Shown piece by piece: positions 1 to 5,109 of a stretch of DNA of 5,109 nucleotides. This DNA comes from Parafilimonas sp. (lineage in GTDB: Bacteria > Bacteroidota > Bacteroidia > Chitinophagales > Chitinophagaceae): the NCBI GenBank assembly GCA_025927795.1, contig JAICKT010000335.1, positions 1 through 5,109 on the forward strand. The letters are read 5' to 3'. The notes beneath the pieces are model-generated. The model was not told the origin of the DNA. It searched no databases and worked only from the letters and a program-made list of their open reading frames with translations. A program made the translations under genes and the position numbers. Positions within the stretch are counted from its first letter, which is position 1. Each line of letters opens with the position of its first letter.

Positions 1-1
1 A

Positions 2-1072
2 TTTTCGCAAAACATGCTTCACTTTATCAAAACAAAAAATATTCATTACAGTATTATACATGCAAATTTTTTCATGTCTGCGTTGGTGGCTTCGTGCATA
101 AAAAAAGAATTGCATATACCGTATGTTGTTACATTTCATGCGTTGGGTTTGGTAAGACTTGCACATCAAAAGCAAATGGATAAATTTCCTGTTGAGCGTT
201 TTGATATTGAAAAACTGGTAGTGAAGGATGCTGATGCAATTATTGCAGAATGCCCGCAGGATAAAGAAGACCTTATCTATTATTATCATGCAAATCCATC
301 AAAAATAACAATTGCGCCTTGTGGGTTTAATACAAAAGAATTTCATTTGATTGATAAAAAACTTGCAAGAGAAAAACTAAACTTAAACAAAGATGAAAAT
401 ATTTTACTACAGTTAGGAAGAATGGTGCCACGTAAAGGCGTTGACAATGTTATACGCTCATTAAGTAAATTAAATGGCTGCTTAAAAAATACACGTTTAC
501 TTGTGGTTGGCGGCGAAAGTGATGAGCCTGATGAAACACTTACACCTGAAATCGGTAGGTTGAAAAAAATTGCTGAAGAAGAAAATGTAGCTGCGCATGT
601 AACATTTACAGGGCGCAAAAGGAGAGATGTATTAAAATATTTTTATGCAGCGGCTGATATATTTATAACAACGCCGTGGTATGAACCTTTTGGTATTACA
701 CCGCTTGAAGCAATGGCTTGCGGCACGCCGGTTATCGGCGCAAATGTTGGAGGGATAAAGTATAGTGTTGCAGATGGTAAAACTGGTTTTCTTGTTCCGC
801 CAAAAAACCCTGATGCGCTTGCAAAAAAAGTTAAGCATCTTATTACGGATAAGCAATTAATGGTAACAATGAAAAGGAGTGCTGTTGATCATGTAAACAG
901 ATTTTTTACATGGACAAATGTTGCTGATGCAGTTAATAATATTTATGAAAAAGTAGCCGCATCTTATCAAAAGCAAAAAACTGGAAGAATTGTTTTGTTA
1001 CCAGATTTTTCTTTAAAGCAAGTAGAGAATATGCTGCATAATTCTTTCTTCCCAAGATTGAATGCACAATAA
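2..1072 (+). CDS. GT4-family (MshA-like) glycosyltransferase, 5' partial
   Basis: A retaining GT-B glycosyltransferase of family GT4, which transfers a sugar from a nucleotide-sugar donor, presumably in the cytoplasm during surface-glycan assembly. Numbering is from the first in-frame Met at base 14. The fragment begins within the N-terminal domain: HANFFMS (16-22), the TFHALG motif with His42 (40-45), and AECPQDKEDL near 78-87. The donor-binding C-terminal domain follows: GRMVPRKG (135-142) and the E-x7-E motif from Glu224 (EPFG) to Glu232 (LEAMACGTPV). The frame stays open from base 2 to the left edge, and roughly 100 N-terminal residues usual for this family are missing, so Met at base 14 is almost certainly internal. 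The sequence resembles the MshA/sucrose-synthase-like branch, but mycothiol synthesis is not expected in Bacteroidota. A heptose-type phosphatase and a GT9 enzyme follow, which points to lipopolysaccharide or exopolysaccharide work. Its stop shares one base with the next start (TAATG), implying translational coupling. The sugar substrates cannot be read from the sequence. Confidence 0.93.
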   Translation, partial: FSQNMLHFIKTKNIHYSIIHANFFMSALVASCIKKELHIPYVVTFHALGLVRLAHQKQMDKFPVERFDIEKLVVKDADAIIAECPQDKEDLIYYYHANPSKITIAPCGFNTKEFHLIDKKLAREKLNLNKDENILLQLGRMVPRKGVDNVIRSLSKLNGCLKNTRLLVVGGESDEPDETLTPEIGRLKKIAEEENVAAHVTFTGRKRRDVLKYFYAAADIFITTPWYEPFGITPLEAMACGTPVIGANVGGIKYSVADGKTGFLVPPKNPDALAKKVKHLITDKQLMVTMKRSAVDHVNRFFTWTNVADAVNNIYEKVAASYQKQKTGRIVLLPDFSLKQVENMLHNSFFPRLNAQ

Positions 1073-1641
1073 TGCGCAAGGCTGTTTTTATTGATAGAGA
1101 TGGAACGCTGATAAAGGATGTTCCTTATAACGCAAACCCTGCATTGATAAGTTTAGAAAATTATGCAGCGGAAATGTTGCAGGAATTTAAAAGAAAAAAC
1201 TTTTTACTGATTATTATTTCAAATCAGTCAGGTGTTGCAAGAGGTTATTTTTCAGAAGCTGATGTTAATAAAATGCATGACGTCATTCAGCAAAAACTTT
1301 CAGCATTTAATGTGCAGTTAGATGCATTTTATTATTGTCCGCATTTAGTTGAAGGAACTATAAAAGAATATGCAATTGATTGTAATTGCCGCAAACCTAA
1401 GCCAGGCTTAATTTTTAAGGCTGCGAAAGATTTTGACATCAATTTAAATAACTCATGGATGATTGGCGACATTTTAAATGATGTGGAGGCAGGCAATGCA
1501 GCAGGTTGCAAAACAATATTGATAACGAATGGCAATGAAACGGAATGGATTTTAAATGCACAACGTATGCCTGATTACGAGGCGAAAGACCTTAAGCACG
1601 CAACACAAATTGTCTTAAAACATGGATTGGAAAAAGTGTAA
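1072..1641 (+). CDS. gmhB: HAD-IIIA phosphatase, GmhB type (D-glycero-D-manno-heptose 1,7-bisphosphate 7-phosphatase)
   Basis: Likely removes the 7-phosphate from D-glycero-D-manno-heptose 1,7-bisphosphate in the cytoplasm, a step towards the nucleotide-activated heptose used in LPS or glycan synthesis. The HAD motifs are all present: motif I DRDGT with nucleophile Asp8 and acid/base Asp10, motif II SNQSG (50-54), the Lys of motif III in RKPKPG (Lys108/Lys110), and motif IV GDxxxD (Asp133, Asp137). A four-ligand zinc site typical of the GmhB/HisB-N branch is visible as Cys89-x-His91 and Cys104-x-Cys106. The 189-aa length fits free-standing GmhB, and there is no large cap insertion. The start is well fixed because DRDGT lies only eight residues in and the ATG overlaps the previous stop by one base. 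The other member of this branch, the histidinol-phosphatase domain of HisB, is less likely next to two glycosyltransferases. The family is secure; the exact anomer and substrate are inferred. Confidence 0.9.
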   Translation: MRKAVFIDRDGTLIKDVPYNANPALISLENYAAEMLQEFKRKNFLLIIISNQSGVARGYFSEADVNKMHDVIQQKLSAFNVQLDAFYYCPHLVEGTIKEYAIDCNCRKPKPGLIFKAAKDFDINLNNSWMIGDILNDVEAGNAAGCKTILITNGNETEWILNAQRMPDYEAKDLKHATQIVLKHGLEKV

Positions 1642-2731
1642 AAATATTTTATGTATCCGTGCAGATAATATGGGTGATGTAATTATGTCAACGCCTGCTT
1701 TTCGTGCATTGAAAGAAACGTTTGATTGCAGGCTTACACTACTTACATCAAAAATGGGAAGTTTAATTGCGCCTTTTATAAAAGAGATTGATGAAACAAT
1801 TGTTTTTGATTTGCCCTGGGTAAAAACAAATAATACAACTCATTCGAAAGAATGTTTAGAACTTATTGAAAAACTTAAATCATTTCAATTTGATGCGGCT
1901 ATAATTTTTACTGTTTACAGCCAAAGCCCTTTGACTTCAGCTTTAATTACATACCTCGCAAATATTCCTTTACGACTTGCGTATTGCCGTGAAAATCCTT
2001 ATGAACTTTTAACTGATTGGATTCCTGACAAAGAACCATATTCATTTATTCAGCACCAGGTAACAAGAGATTTGAATCTTGTAAAATCAATTGGCGCTGT
2101 TACAAATAATGAACACCTTTCTATTTGGTTTAATAAGAATGCATTTAAAACTGCTGTGGAAAAATTAAAAACAATTGGTTTCAATCAAAATAAAAAATGG
2201 ATAATAGTGCATGCCGGTGTAAGTGAAATTAAAAGAGAATATCCTGAAACATTTTGGATTGACGTAATAAATATTCTTCAGCAACAAACTGAATTGCAAA
2301 TTTTACTTACTGGTACTGAAAATGAAAAACCACTCACGCAACGCATTTATCAAGCAACAGGAGAAAATGTTTTCAATGCTGCCGGAATTTTAAATATAGA
2401 AGAATTCATTGCTGTGATTGCGCATGCTGAATTAGTAATATCAGTTAATACAGCAACAGTACATATCGCAGCTGCATTAAATAAACCGGTAGTTGTTTTG
2501 TATGCGCTCACTAACCCACAACATACGCCATGGTTAACAAAAAATTTAGTGTTGCCTTTTAGTGTGCCCGAAAAATTAAAAAGTAAAAATGAAGTGATTG
2601 AATTTATTAACCAATCTTATTTTAATAAACATATTGATTATCCTTCACCTTTTACAGTTGCGGAAAATGCTTTAGTGCTGATGAATAAAAAATATATAGA
2701 GCCTGCAACGCAATTAATTGTTTCAACTTAA
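1622..2731 (+). CDS. GT9-family glycosyltransferase (heptosyltransferase-like)
   Basis: An inverting GT-B glycosyltransferase of family GT9, the family of the LPS heptosyltransferases WaaC/WaaF. It probably transfers a heptose or similar sugar to a lipid-linked acceptor at the cytoplasmic membrane face. The N-terminal domain has the family signature at 12-30 (NMGDVIMSTPAFRAL), where Asp19 matches the catalytic Asp of WaaC (Asp13 in E. coli, from memory). The C-terminal domain opens at 193-199 (WIIVHAG), followed by IKREYPETFW (203-212) with a basic pair where WaaC has its phosphate-contacting Lys. The nucleotide-sugar site lies at about 273-288 (ISVNTATVHIAAALNK), then TNPQHTPW (297-304). The usual D-T-G of this last motif reads Asn276-Thr277-Ala278 here. 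Length (369 aa) is normal for GT9. The start overlaps the phosphatase gene by 20 nt; the next Met (17) lies inside the signature, so 1622 is the sensible start. The gene sits in an operon with GT4 and GmhB-type genes, supporting a role in heptose-containing glycan. Confidence 0.88.
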   Translation: MDWKKCKNILCIRADNMGDVIMSTPAFRALKETFDCRLTLLTSKMGSLIAPFIKEIDETIVFDLPWVKTNNTTHSKECLELIEKLKSFQFDAAIIFTVYSQSPLTSALITYLANIPLRLAYCRENPYELLTDWIPDKEPYSFIQHQVTRDLNLVKSIGAVTNNEHLSIWFNKNAFKTAVEKLKTIGFNQNKKWIIVHAGVSEIKREYPETFWIDVINILQQQTELQILLTGTENEKPLTQRIYQATGENVFNAAGILNIEEFIAVIAHAELVISVNTATVHIAAALNKPVVVLYALTNPQHTPWLTKNLVLPFSVPEKLKSKNEVIEFINQSYFNKHIDYPSPFTVAENALVLMNKKYIEPATQLIVST

Positions 2732-2739
2732 AATAATTT

Positions 2740-2925
2740 ATGCCTGATCTAAATGATATAAGCAAAGAAAAAGCGCCTGATAAAAAAGAAGAAATAGATA
2801 ACCCTGCAGAAGCAGGCAAGAAAGCAATTGAGGCCGATAAAAAAATAAACAAGCAAGACAAAACAAGTGAGCAAAAGGATAGCGAAGAAAAAAAAGATGC
2901 TGAACAATGGCGTAACGAAGGCTGA
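2740..2925 (+). CDS. small highly charged hypothetical protein (61 aa)
   Basis: I do not recognise a named family. The 61-residue product is almost entirely hydrophilic: Lys, Glu and Asp dominate, there is no cysteine, and one Trp stands near the C-terminus (AEQWRNEG). It contains no hydrophobic stretch, so it has no signal peptide or membrane helix; it is probably a soluble disordered or helical/coiled peptide. Three points support it being real: the ATG lies 8 nt after the GT9 stop on the same strand, the frame fills the space up to the convergent FAH gene, and there is no alternative gene in the gap. The composition is also what an A-rich stretch would give by chance (AAA/GAA/GAT codons), which lowers confidence. 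No function can be assigned, and its position at the end of a glycan operon does not by itself imply a role there. Confidence 0.55.
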   Translation: MPDLNDISKEKAPDKKEEIDNPAEAGKKAIEADKKINKQDKTSEQKDSEEKKDAEQWRNEG

Positions 2926-2939
2926 TGATCTAATCAGTA

Positions 2940-3800
2940 TTACTCATTATTGCGATAAGCAACTACCTTTTGTTTTGCAATTCCTAAACCTTCAATTCCG
3001 CACTCAATAATATCACCGGGTTTTAAATAAACCTGCGGCTTCATTCCTAAACCAACGCCCGCTGGTGTACCGGTAGAAATAATATCGCCTGGCAACAGTG
3101 TCATAAATCGGCTTACATAAGAAATAACATAAGATACATTGAAAATAAAATTTGAAGTATTTCCATCCTGCATTTTCTTTCCGTTTAATGTTAGCCAAAG
3201 CGATAAATTATTTACATCATTTATTTCATCTTTTGTAACAAGATATGGTCCGACAGGTGCAAACGTATCACAGCCTTTTCCTTTATCCCAGGTTCCGCCA
3301 CGTTCCATTTGAAATTCACGTTCACTTACATCGTTGTGCAAAACATAACCTGCAACATAATGCAGCGCATCTGCTTCTTCAACATAACTTGCTTTTGTGC
3401 CGATAACAACTGCAAGCTCAACTTCCCAGTCTGTTTTTTTTGAATTGCGTGGAATAACAATATCATCATTTGGACCAACCAATGCCGTTGTTGATTTTAA
3501 AAATATCACCGGTTCTTTTGGTGGCTCAGCACCGGTTTCTCTCGCATGATCTACATAATTTAAACCAATGCAAACGATGTTTGAAGGTCTTGCAACAGGA
3601 CTTCCTAATCTTTCGCCATTTGGTACTTCAGGTAATGAAGTTTGATTGTCATCAATAAATTTTTGCAATCTTCTTATTCCGTCAGTTTCAAAAAATTGCT
3701 CATTATAATCTTCACCAAATGCAGATGTATCATATAACACATCGCCAATAGCAATTCCTGTTTTTTCTTTATTTAATTCTCCGAATCTTATCAGTTTCAT
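2940..3800 (-). CDS. FAH-family hydrolase (2,4-diketo-3-deoxy-sugar-acid hydrolase-like)
   Basis: A fumarylacetoacetate hydrolase superfamily enzyme, a cytoplasmic metal-dependent C-C hydrolase or lyase. The small N-terminal domain covers residues 1 to about 70 and the catalytic FAH domain about 72-283. Visible active-site features are GLNYVDHARE (79-88), with the His85/Glu88 pair expected to activate water; metal ligands Glu126 and Glu128 in DWEVELAVVIG and Asp157 in HNDVSER; a Lys/Gly-rich loop at 173-178 (KGKGCD); and the GTPAGVG loop (244-250). The 286-aa length is normal for this branch, and MKLIRFGEL is a typical beginning. Relatives are often labelled ureidoglycolate lyase, but the upstream SDR gene suggests the 2,4-diketo-3-deoxy-L-fuconate hydrolase role, giving pyruvate plus L-lactate. 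That assignment is inference from family and context; other acylpyruvate-type substrates remain possible. It may be co-transcribed with the SDR gene across a 131-bp gap that carries a nested inverted repeat. It converges with the operon on the left. Confidence 0.9.
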   Translation of the reverse strand: MKLIRFGELNKEKTGIAIGDVLYDTSAFGEDYNEQFFETDGIRRLQKFIDDNQTSLPEVPNGERLGSPVARPSNIVCIGLNYVDHARETGAEPPKEPVIFLKSTTALVGPNDDIVIPRNSKKTDWEVELAVVIGTKASYVEEADALHYVAGYVLHNDVSEREFQMERGGTWDKGKGCDTFAPVGPYLVTKDEINDVNNLSLWLTLNGKKMQDGNTSNFIFNVSYVISYVSRFMTLLPGDIISTGTPAGVGLGMKPQVYLKPGDIIECGIEGLGIAKQKVVAYRNNE

Positions 3801-3837
3801 GTAATAATTATTGATTGATAAAAATGTTTTAATAAGT

Positions 3838-3922
3838 ATGTGGCTAAAGCCGGCTATTAAGATTCATTTGCCGTTGGCTTAAGCCAACGGCAATTAATAA
3901 TATCACAAGGCTTTAGCCACAT
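3838..3922. repeat. REP/MITE-like nested inverted repeat between the SDR and FAH genes
   Basis: An 85-bp element with perfect 14-bp outer inverted arms at 3838-3851 (ATGTGGCTAAAGCC) and 3909-3922 (GGCTTTAGCCACAT). They enclose a separate perfect 26-bp palindrome at 3868-3893. The ten-base motif GGCTWWAGCC occurs three times, at 3842-3851, 3876-3885 and 3909-3918, so all parts look built from one unit. Either strand as RNA could form a long outer stem with an inner hairpin. Neither strand has a U-run directly after the stem, so it does not look like an intrinsic terminator. There is no coding potential and no transposase nearby. The architecture resembles repetitive extragenic palindromes or small non-autonomous elements; the mobile or dispersed nature is inferred, because only one copy lies in this window. 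Its location inside a probable transcript suggests a possible effect on mRNA stability or on relative expression of the two genes. Confidence 0.75.
3868..3893. repeat. perfect 26-bp palindrome, core of the nested repeat
   Basis: Reads TTGCCGTTGGCTT followed by its exact reverse complement, with no spacer. As RNA it would fold to an 11-bp stem closed by a UUAA loop. Just outside it a T-T mismatch is followed by one further A-T pair (3866/3895). Its central GGCTTAAGCC is nearly the same as the GGCTAAAGCC of the outer arms, which suggests common origin. Confidence 0.8.
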
Positions 3923-3931
3923 CATTAAATT

Positions 3932-4696
3932 TTAAGTATTTAATTTGATAAATCCTCCATCAACTGCATAATCAGCTCCCGTAATAAATGCTGCTTCATC
4001 GCTGCATAAAAATAAAATAGCGGAAGCAACTTCTTCCGGTTTTGCCATGCGGCCAATAGGTTGCGTTTTAGATAATTTCTCAAACATTTCCTCTTCTTTT
4101 CCTGCATAATTTTTTGCAAGAAAATTATCTACAAACGAAGTATGTACACGCGCCGGTGAAACAGAATTACAACGGATATTATCTTTCAAATAATCTTTTG
4201 CAACTGATAAAGTAATAGCGGCAACGGCACCTTTACTCATTGAATAAGCAAACCTGTCATCGAGCCCAACAAGAGCAGCAACGGAACAAAGATTTAAAAT
4301 TATTCCGCCTTTATTTTTTTGCATGAGAGGAATGGCTGCAAACAAACAATTATAAATCCCTTTTACATTCACACGAAAAATACGGTCAAAATCTTCTTCA
4401 CTTGTAGTATGCGCTTTACCAATATGAGAAATACCGGCGCTGTTCACCAAAATATCAATCTTCCCAATTGTATTAAATATTTCAACCGTTTGTTGCTGAT
4501 TGCTTACATCACACAAATATGTTTTTGCATTTCCTCCTTCATTCTTTATGTGCAATACAGTTTCGTTTGCACCGGTTTCGTTAATATCAACAACATGAAC
4601 AAAAGCGCCCTGTTTTGCGAACAACTGGCAAACCGCTTTGCCAATTCCGCTACCACCGCCGGTAATTACTGCATGTTTATTTTTAAGACTGAACAT
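3932..4696 (-). CDS. SDR-family NAD-dependent oxidoreductase (2-keto-3-deoxy-L-fuconate dehydrogenase-like)
   Basis: A classical short-chain dehydrogenase/reductase of 254 aa, a cytoplasmic Rossmann-fold enzyme. The cofactor loop TGGGSGIG lies at 12-19, and Asp37 at the end of the second strand (VVDIN) predicts NAD(H) rather than NADP(H). An NSAG motif at 85-88 replaces the usual NNAG. The catalytic tetrad is complete: Asn110, Ser138, Tyr151 and Lys155 (YSMSK). The segment after the PG position reads SPARVHTSFVD (180-190), and the C-terminus has the typical TGADYAVDGG. The start is fixed by the short run before the cofactor loop. The sequence around 180-217, and the FAH-family gene 131 bp downstream on the same strand, suggest oxidation of the C4 hydroxyl of 2-keto-3-deoxy-L-fuconate (or a related sugar acid), with the FAH enzyme then cleaving the product. 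The family is secure, the substrate inferred. Other SDR activities, such as a 3-hydroxyacyl or sugar dehydrogenase, cannot be excluded. Its promoter should lie in the 65-bp divergent gap before the SemiSWEET gene. Confidence 0.9.
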   Translation of the reverse strand: MFSLKNKHAVITGGGSGIGKAVCQLFAKQGAFVHVVDINETGANETVLHIKNEGGNAKTYLCDVSNQQQTVEIFNTIGKIDILVNSAGISHIGKAHTTSEEDFDRIFRVNVKGIYNCLFAAIPLMQKNKGGIILNLCSVAALVGLDDRFAYSMSKGAVAAITLSVAKDYLKDNIRCNSVSPARVHTSFVDNFLAKNYAGKEEEMFEKLSKTQPIGRMAKPEEVASAILFLCSDEAAFITGADYAVDGGFIKLNT

Positions 4697-4761
4697 GCAT
4701 CAAAATAACAGCAAAACCATTTATTGTTATCATTCGGCATAATTTTTCTTTATAATTAATA
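4697..4761. promoter_or_regulatory. divergent intergenic region between SDR and SemiSWEET genes
   Basis: This 65-bp A/T-rich gap separates two genes that point away from each other, so it should contain the start signals for both. I found no full Bacteroidota-type pair (TTG, about 19-21 nt, TAnnTTTG) on either strand. The nearest matches are TAATTTTT at 4740-4747 on the plus strand, with no properly spaced TTG, and TTATTTTG just before the SDR start on the minus strand. Neither gene has a Shine-Dalgarno sequence before its ATG. The regulatory role is inferred from gene orientation, not from a recognised site. Confidence 0.35.
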
Positions 4762-5037
4762 ATGCACGAATCAAACAATGTCATTTTAATAACAGGAATT
4801 ATTGCAGGCGTATTAACTGCTGTTTCTATGCTGCCACAGGTTTTAAAAACCATAAAAACAAAAAAAGCAGAAAATGTATCACCATTAATGCTTATTGTTC
4901 TTATTTGTGGCGTAAGCCTATGGATTGTTTATGGCATTTTAAAAAATGATCTTCCTATAATATTTACCAATGGGTTTTCTGTGCTGGTTAATTTGAGTAT
5001 GCTTTTTTTAAGATGGCGCTATCGTGATAAGAAATAA
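4762..5037 (+). CDS. SemiSWEET sugar transporter (PQ-loop/MtN3 family)
   Basis: A small integral membrane protein of 91 aa with three predicted helices at about 7-25, 41-60 and 65-84, the single triple-helix bundle of bacterial SemiSWEETs, which work as dimers for facilitated sugar movement across the inner membrane. The PQ motif is Pro25-Gln26 in SMLPQVLKTIKTK, followed by a basic loop and the ENVSP segment (37-41) before helix 2. LWIVYG (53-58) contains Trp54, and TNGFSVLVN contains Asn70. Their spacing of 16 residues equals that of the sugar-contacting Trp48/Asn64 pair I recall for the Leptospira SemiSWEET. The C-terminal RWRYRDKK is basic and likely cytosolic. Length is normal and the gene is complete. 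It is divergent from the SDR gene, so a role in uptake or efflux of a sugar handled by the neighbouring enzymes is possible but not shown; the substrate cannot be predicted. Confidence 0.9.
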   Translation: MHESNNVILITGIIAGVLTAVSMLPQVLKTIKTKKAENVSPLMLIVLICGVSLWIVYGILKNDLPIIFTNGFSVLVNLSMLFLRWRYRDKK

Positions 5038-5046
5038 CTATTAACC

Positions 5047-5076
5047 TTTATCTTTTAATTTCTGCAATTACCTTTG
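5047..5076 (+). promoter_or_regulatory. candidate Bacteroidota-type promoter (-33/-7)
   Basis: TACCTTTG at 5069-5076 is an exact match to the Bacteroidota -7 consensus TAnnTTTG. Nineteen bases upstream, TTT at 5047-5049 is one base away from the -33 TTG. An ATG follows at 5088, 11 nt after the -7 box. The motif is short and the -33 element imperfect, so chance occurrence in A/T-rich DNA is a real possibility. Confidence 0.35.
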
Positions 5077-5087
5077 CCAGCTTTATT

Positions 5088-5109
5088 ATGAAGGCGAAAA
5101 CTTTAAAGC
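5088..5109 (+). CDS. possible start of a further gene, cut by window end
   Basis: An ATG at 5088 opens a frame reading MKAKTLK up to the edge of the window. It is placed 50 nt after the SemiSWEET stop and just after a good -7 promoter motif. Seven codons are too few to identify a product. It is reported only because of the upstream motif and the otherwise empty space. Confidence 0.25.

Noticed and set aside
2276..2510. Idea that the GT9 gene is a pseudogene because of the N-T-A motif.
   Set aside because: The frame is intact over the normal family length, and all other GT9 motifs including the N-terminal Asp19 are kept, so substitution within a working subfamily is more likely.
2803..2816. 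Hairpin CCTGC-AGAA-GCAGG inside the 61-aa ORF.
   Set aside because: A 5-bp stem explained by the codons for Pro-Ala-Glu-Ala-Gly; nothing else points to an RNA structure.
2922..2937. Short inverted repeat CTGAT...ATCAG at the convergent junction, as a possible terminator.
   Set aside because: The stem is only 5 bp, A/T-containing, with a 6-nt loop and no following U-run; it is too weak to call a terminator.
3838..3922. Nested inverted repeat read as an intrinsic terminator of the SDR gene.
   Set aside because: On the minus strand the outer stem is not followed by a T-run; the next T-rich stretch is interrupted and lies further on. The repeated internal units fit a REP-type element better.
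4319..4708. 129-aa plus-strand frame opposite the SDR gene.
   Set aside because: It lies wholly antisense to a clear SDR coding sequence with all catalytic motifs and has no recognisable domain; it is a shadow frame.
4724..4747. TTG at 4724-4726 with TAATTTTT at 4740-4747 as the SemiSWEET promoter.
   Set aside because: The 13-nt spacing is far shorter than the usual 19-21 and the -7 box lacks its final G.

Overview
This AT-rich window looks like chromosomal DNA from a member of the Bacteroidota, most likely a Chitinophagaceae-type organism. The assignment rests on three things. The coding style is A/T-rich, and none of the starts examined has a Shine-Dalgarno sequence: the bases just before each ATG are A/T-rich instead, as in Bacteroidota. 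The protein sequences resemble Bacteroidota family members as I remember them. There is also one match to the Bacteroidota sigma factor -7 motif (TAnnTTTG) near the right end. No database search was possible, so the taxonomy is inference.

Left region (1-2925, + strand): a tight surface-glycan operon. It starts with the 3' part of a GT4 (MshA-like) glycosyltransferase whose N-terminus lies outside the window. The next gene is a HAD-IIIA phosphatase of the GmhB type (heptose bisphosphate 7-phosphatase), joined through a TAATG stop/start overlap. A GT9 (heptosyltransferase-like) glycosyltransferase follows, overlapping the phosphatase by 20 nt. The set suggests heptose activation and transfer for lipopolysaccharide or another surface glycan. 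A small, very hydrophilic 61-aa ORF of unknown function follows 8 nt later.

Middle region (2940-4696, - strand): two co-directional metabolic genes. An SDR-family NAD-type dehydrogenase lies upstream and an FAH-family hydrolase/lyase downstream. The pair fits the last two steps of non-phosphorylative L-fucose (or related deoxy-sugar acid) breakdown: oxidation of a 2-keto-3-deoxy sugar acid, then hydrolytic cleavage of the diketo acid. The 131-bp gap between them holds an 85-bp nested inverted repeat with perfect 14-bp outer arms and a perfect 26-bp central palindrome. It looks like a REP/MITE-type dispersed repeat and is the most distinctive non-coding feature here.

Right region (4697-5109, + strand): divergent from the SDR gene is a complete SemiSWEET sugar transporter gene (three-helix, PQ-loop/MtN3 family). 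After it come a candidate promoter and possibly the first codons of another gene cut by the window edge. No rRNA, tRNA, CRISPR array, insertion-sequence transposase or convincing intrinsic terminator was seen. Overall this is ordinary surface-glycan and sugar-metabolism DNA; the repeat, the charged microprotein and an altered GT9 motif are the points most worth a second look.
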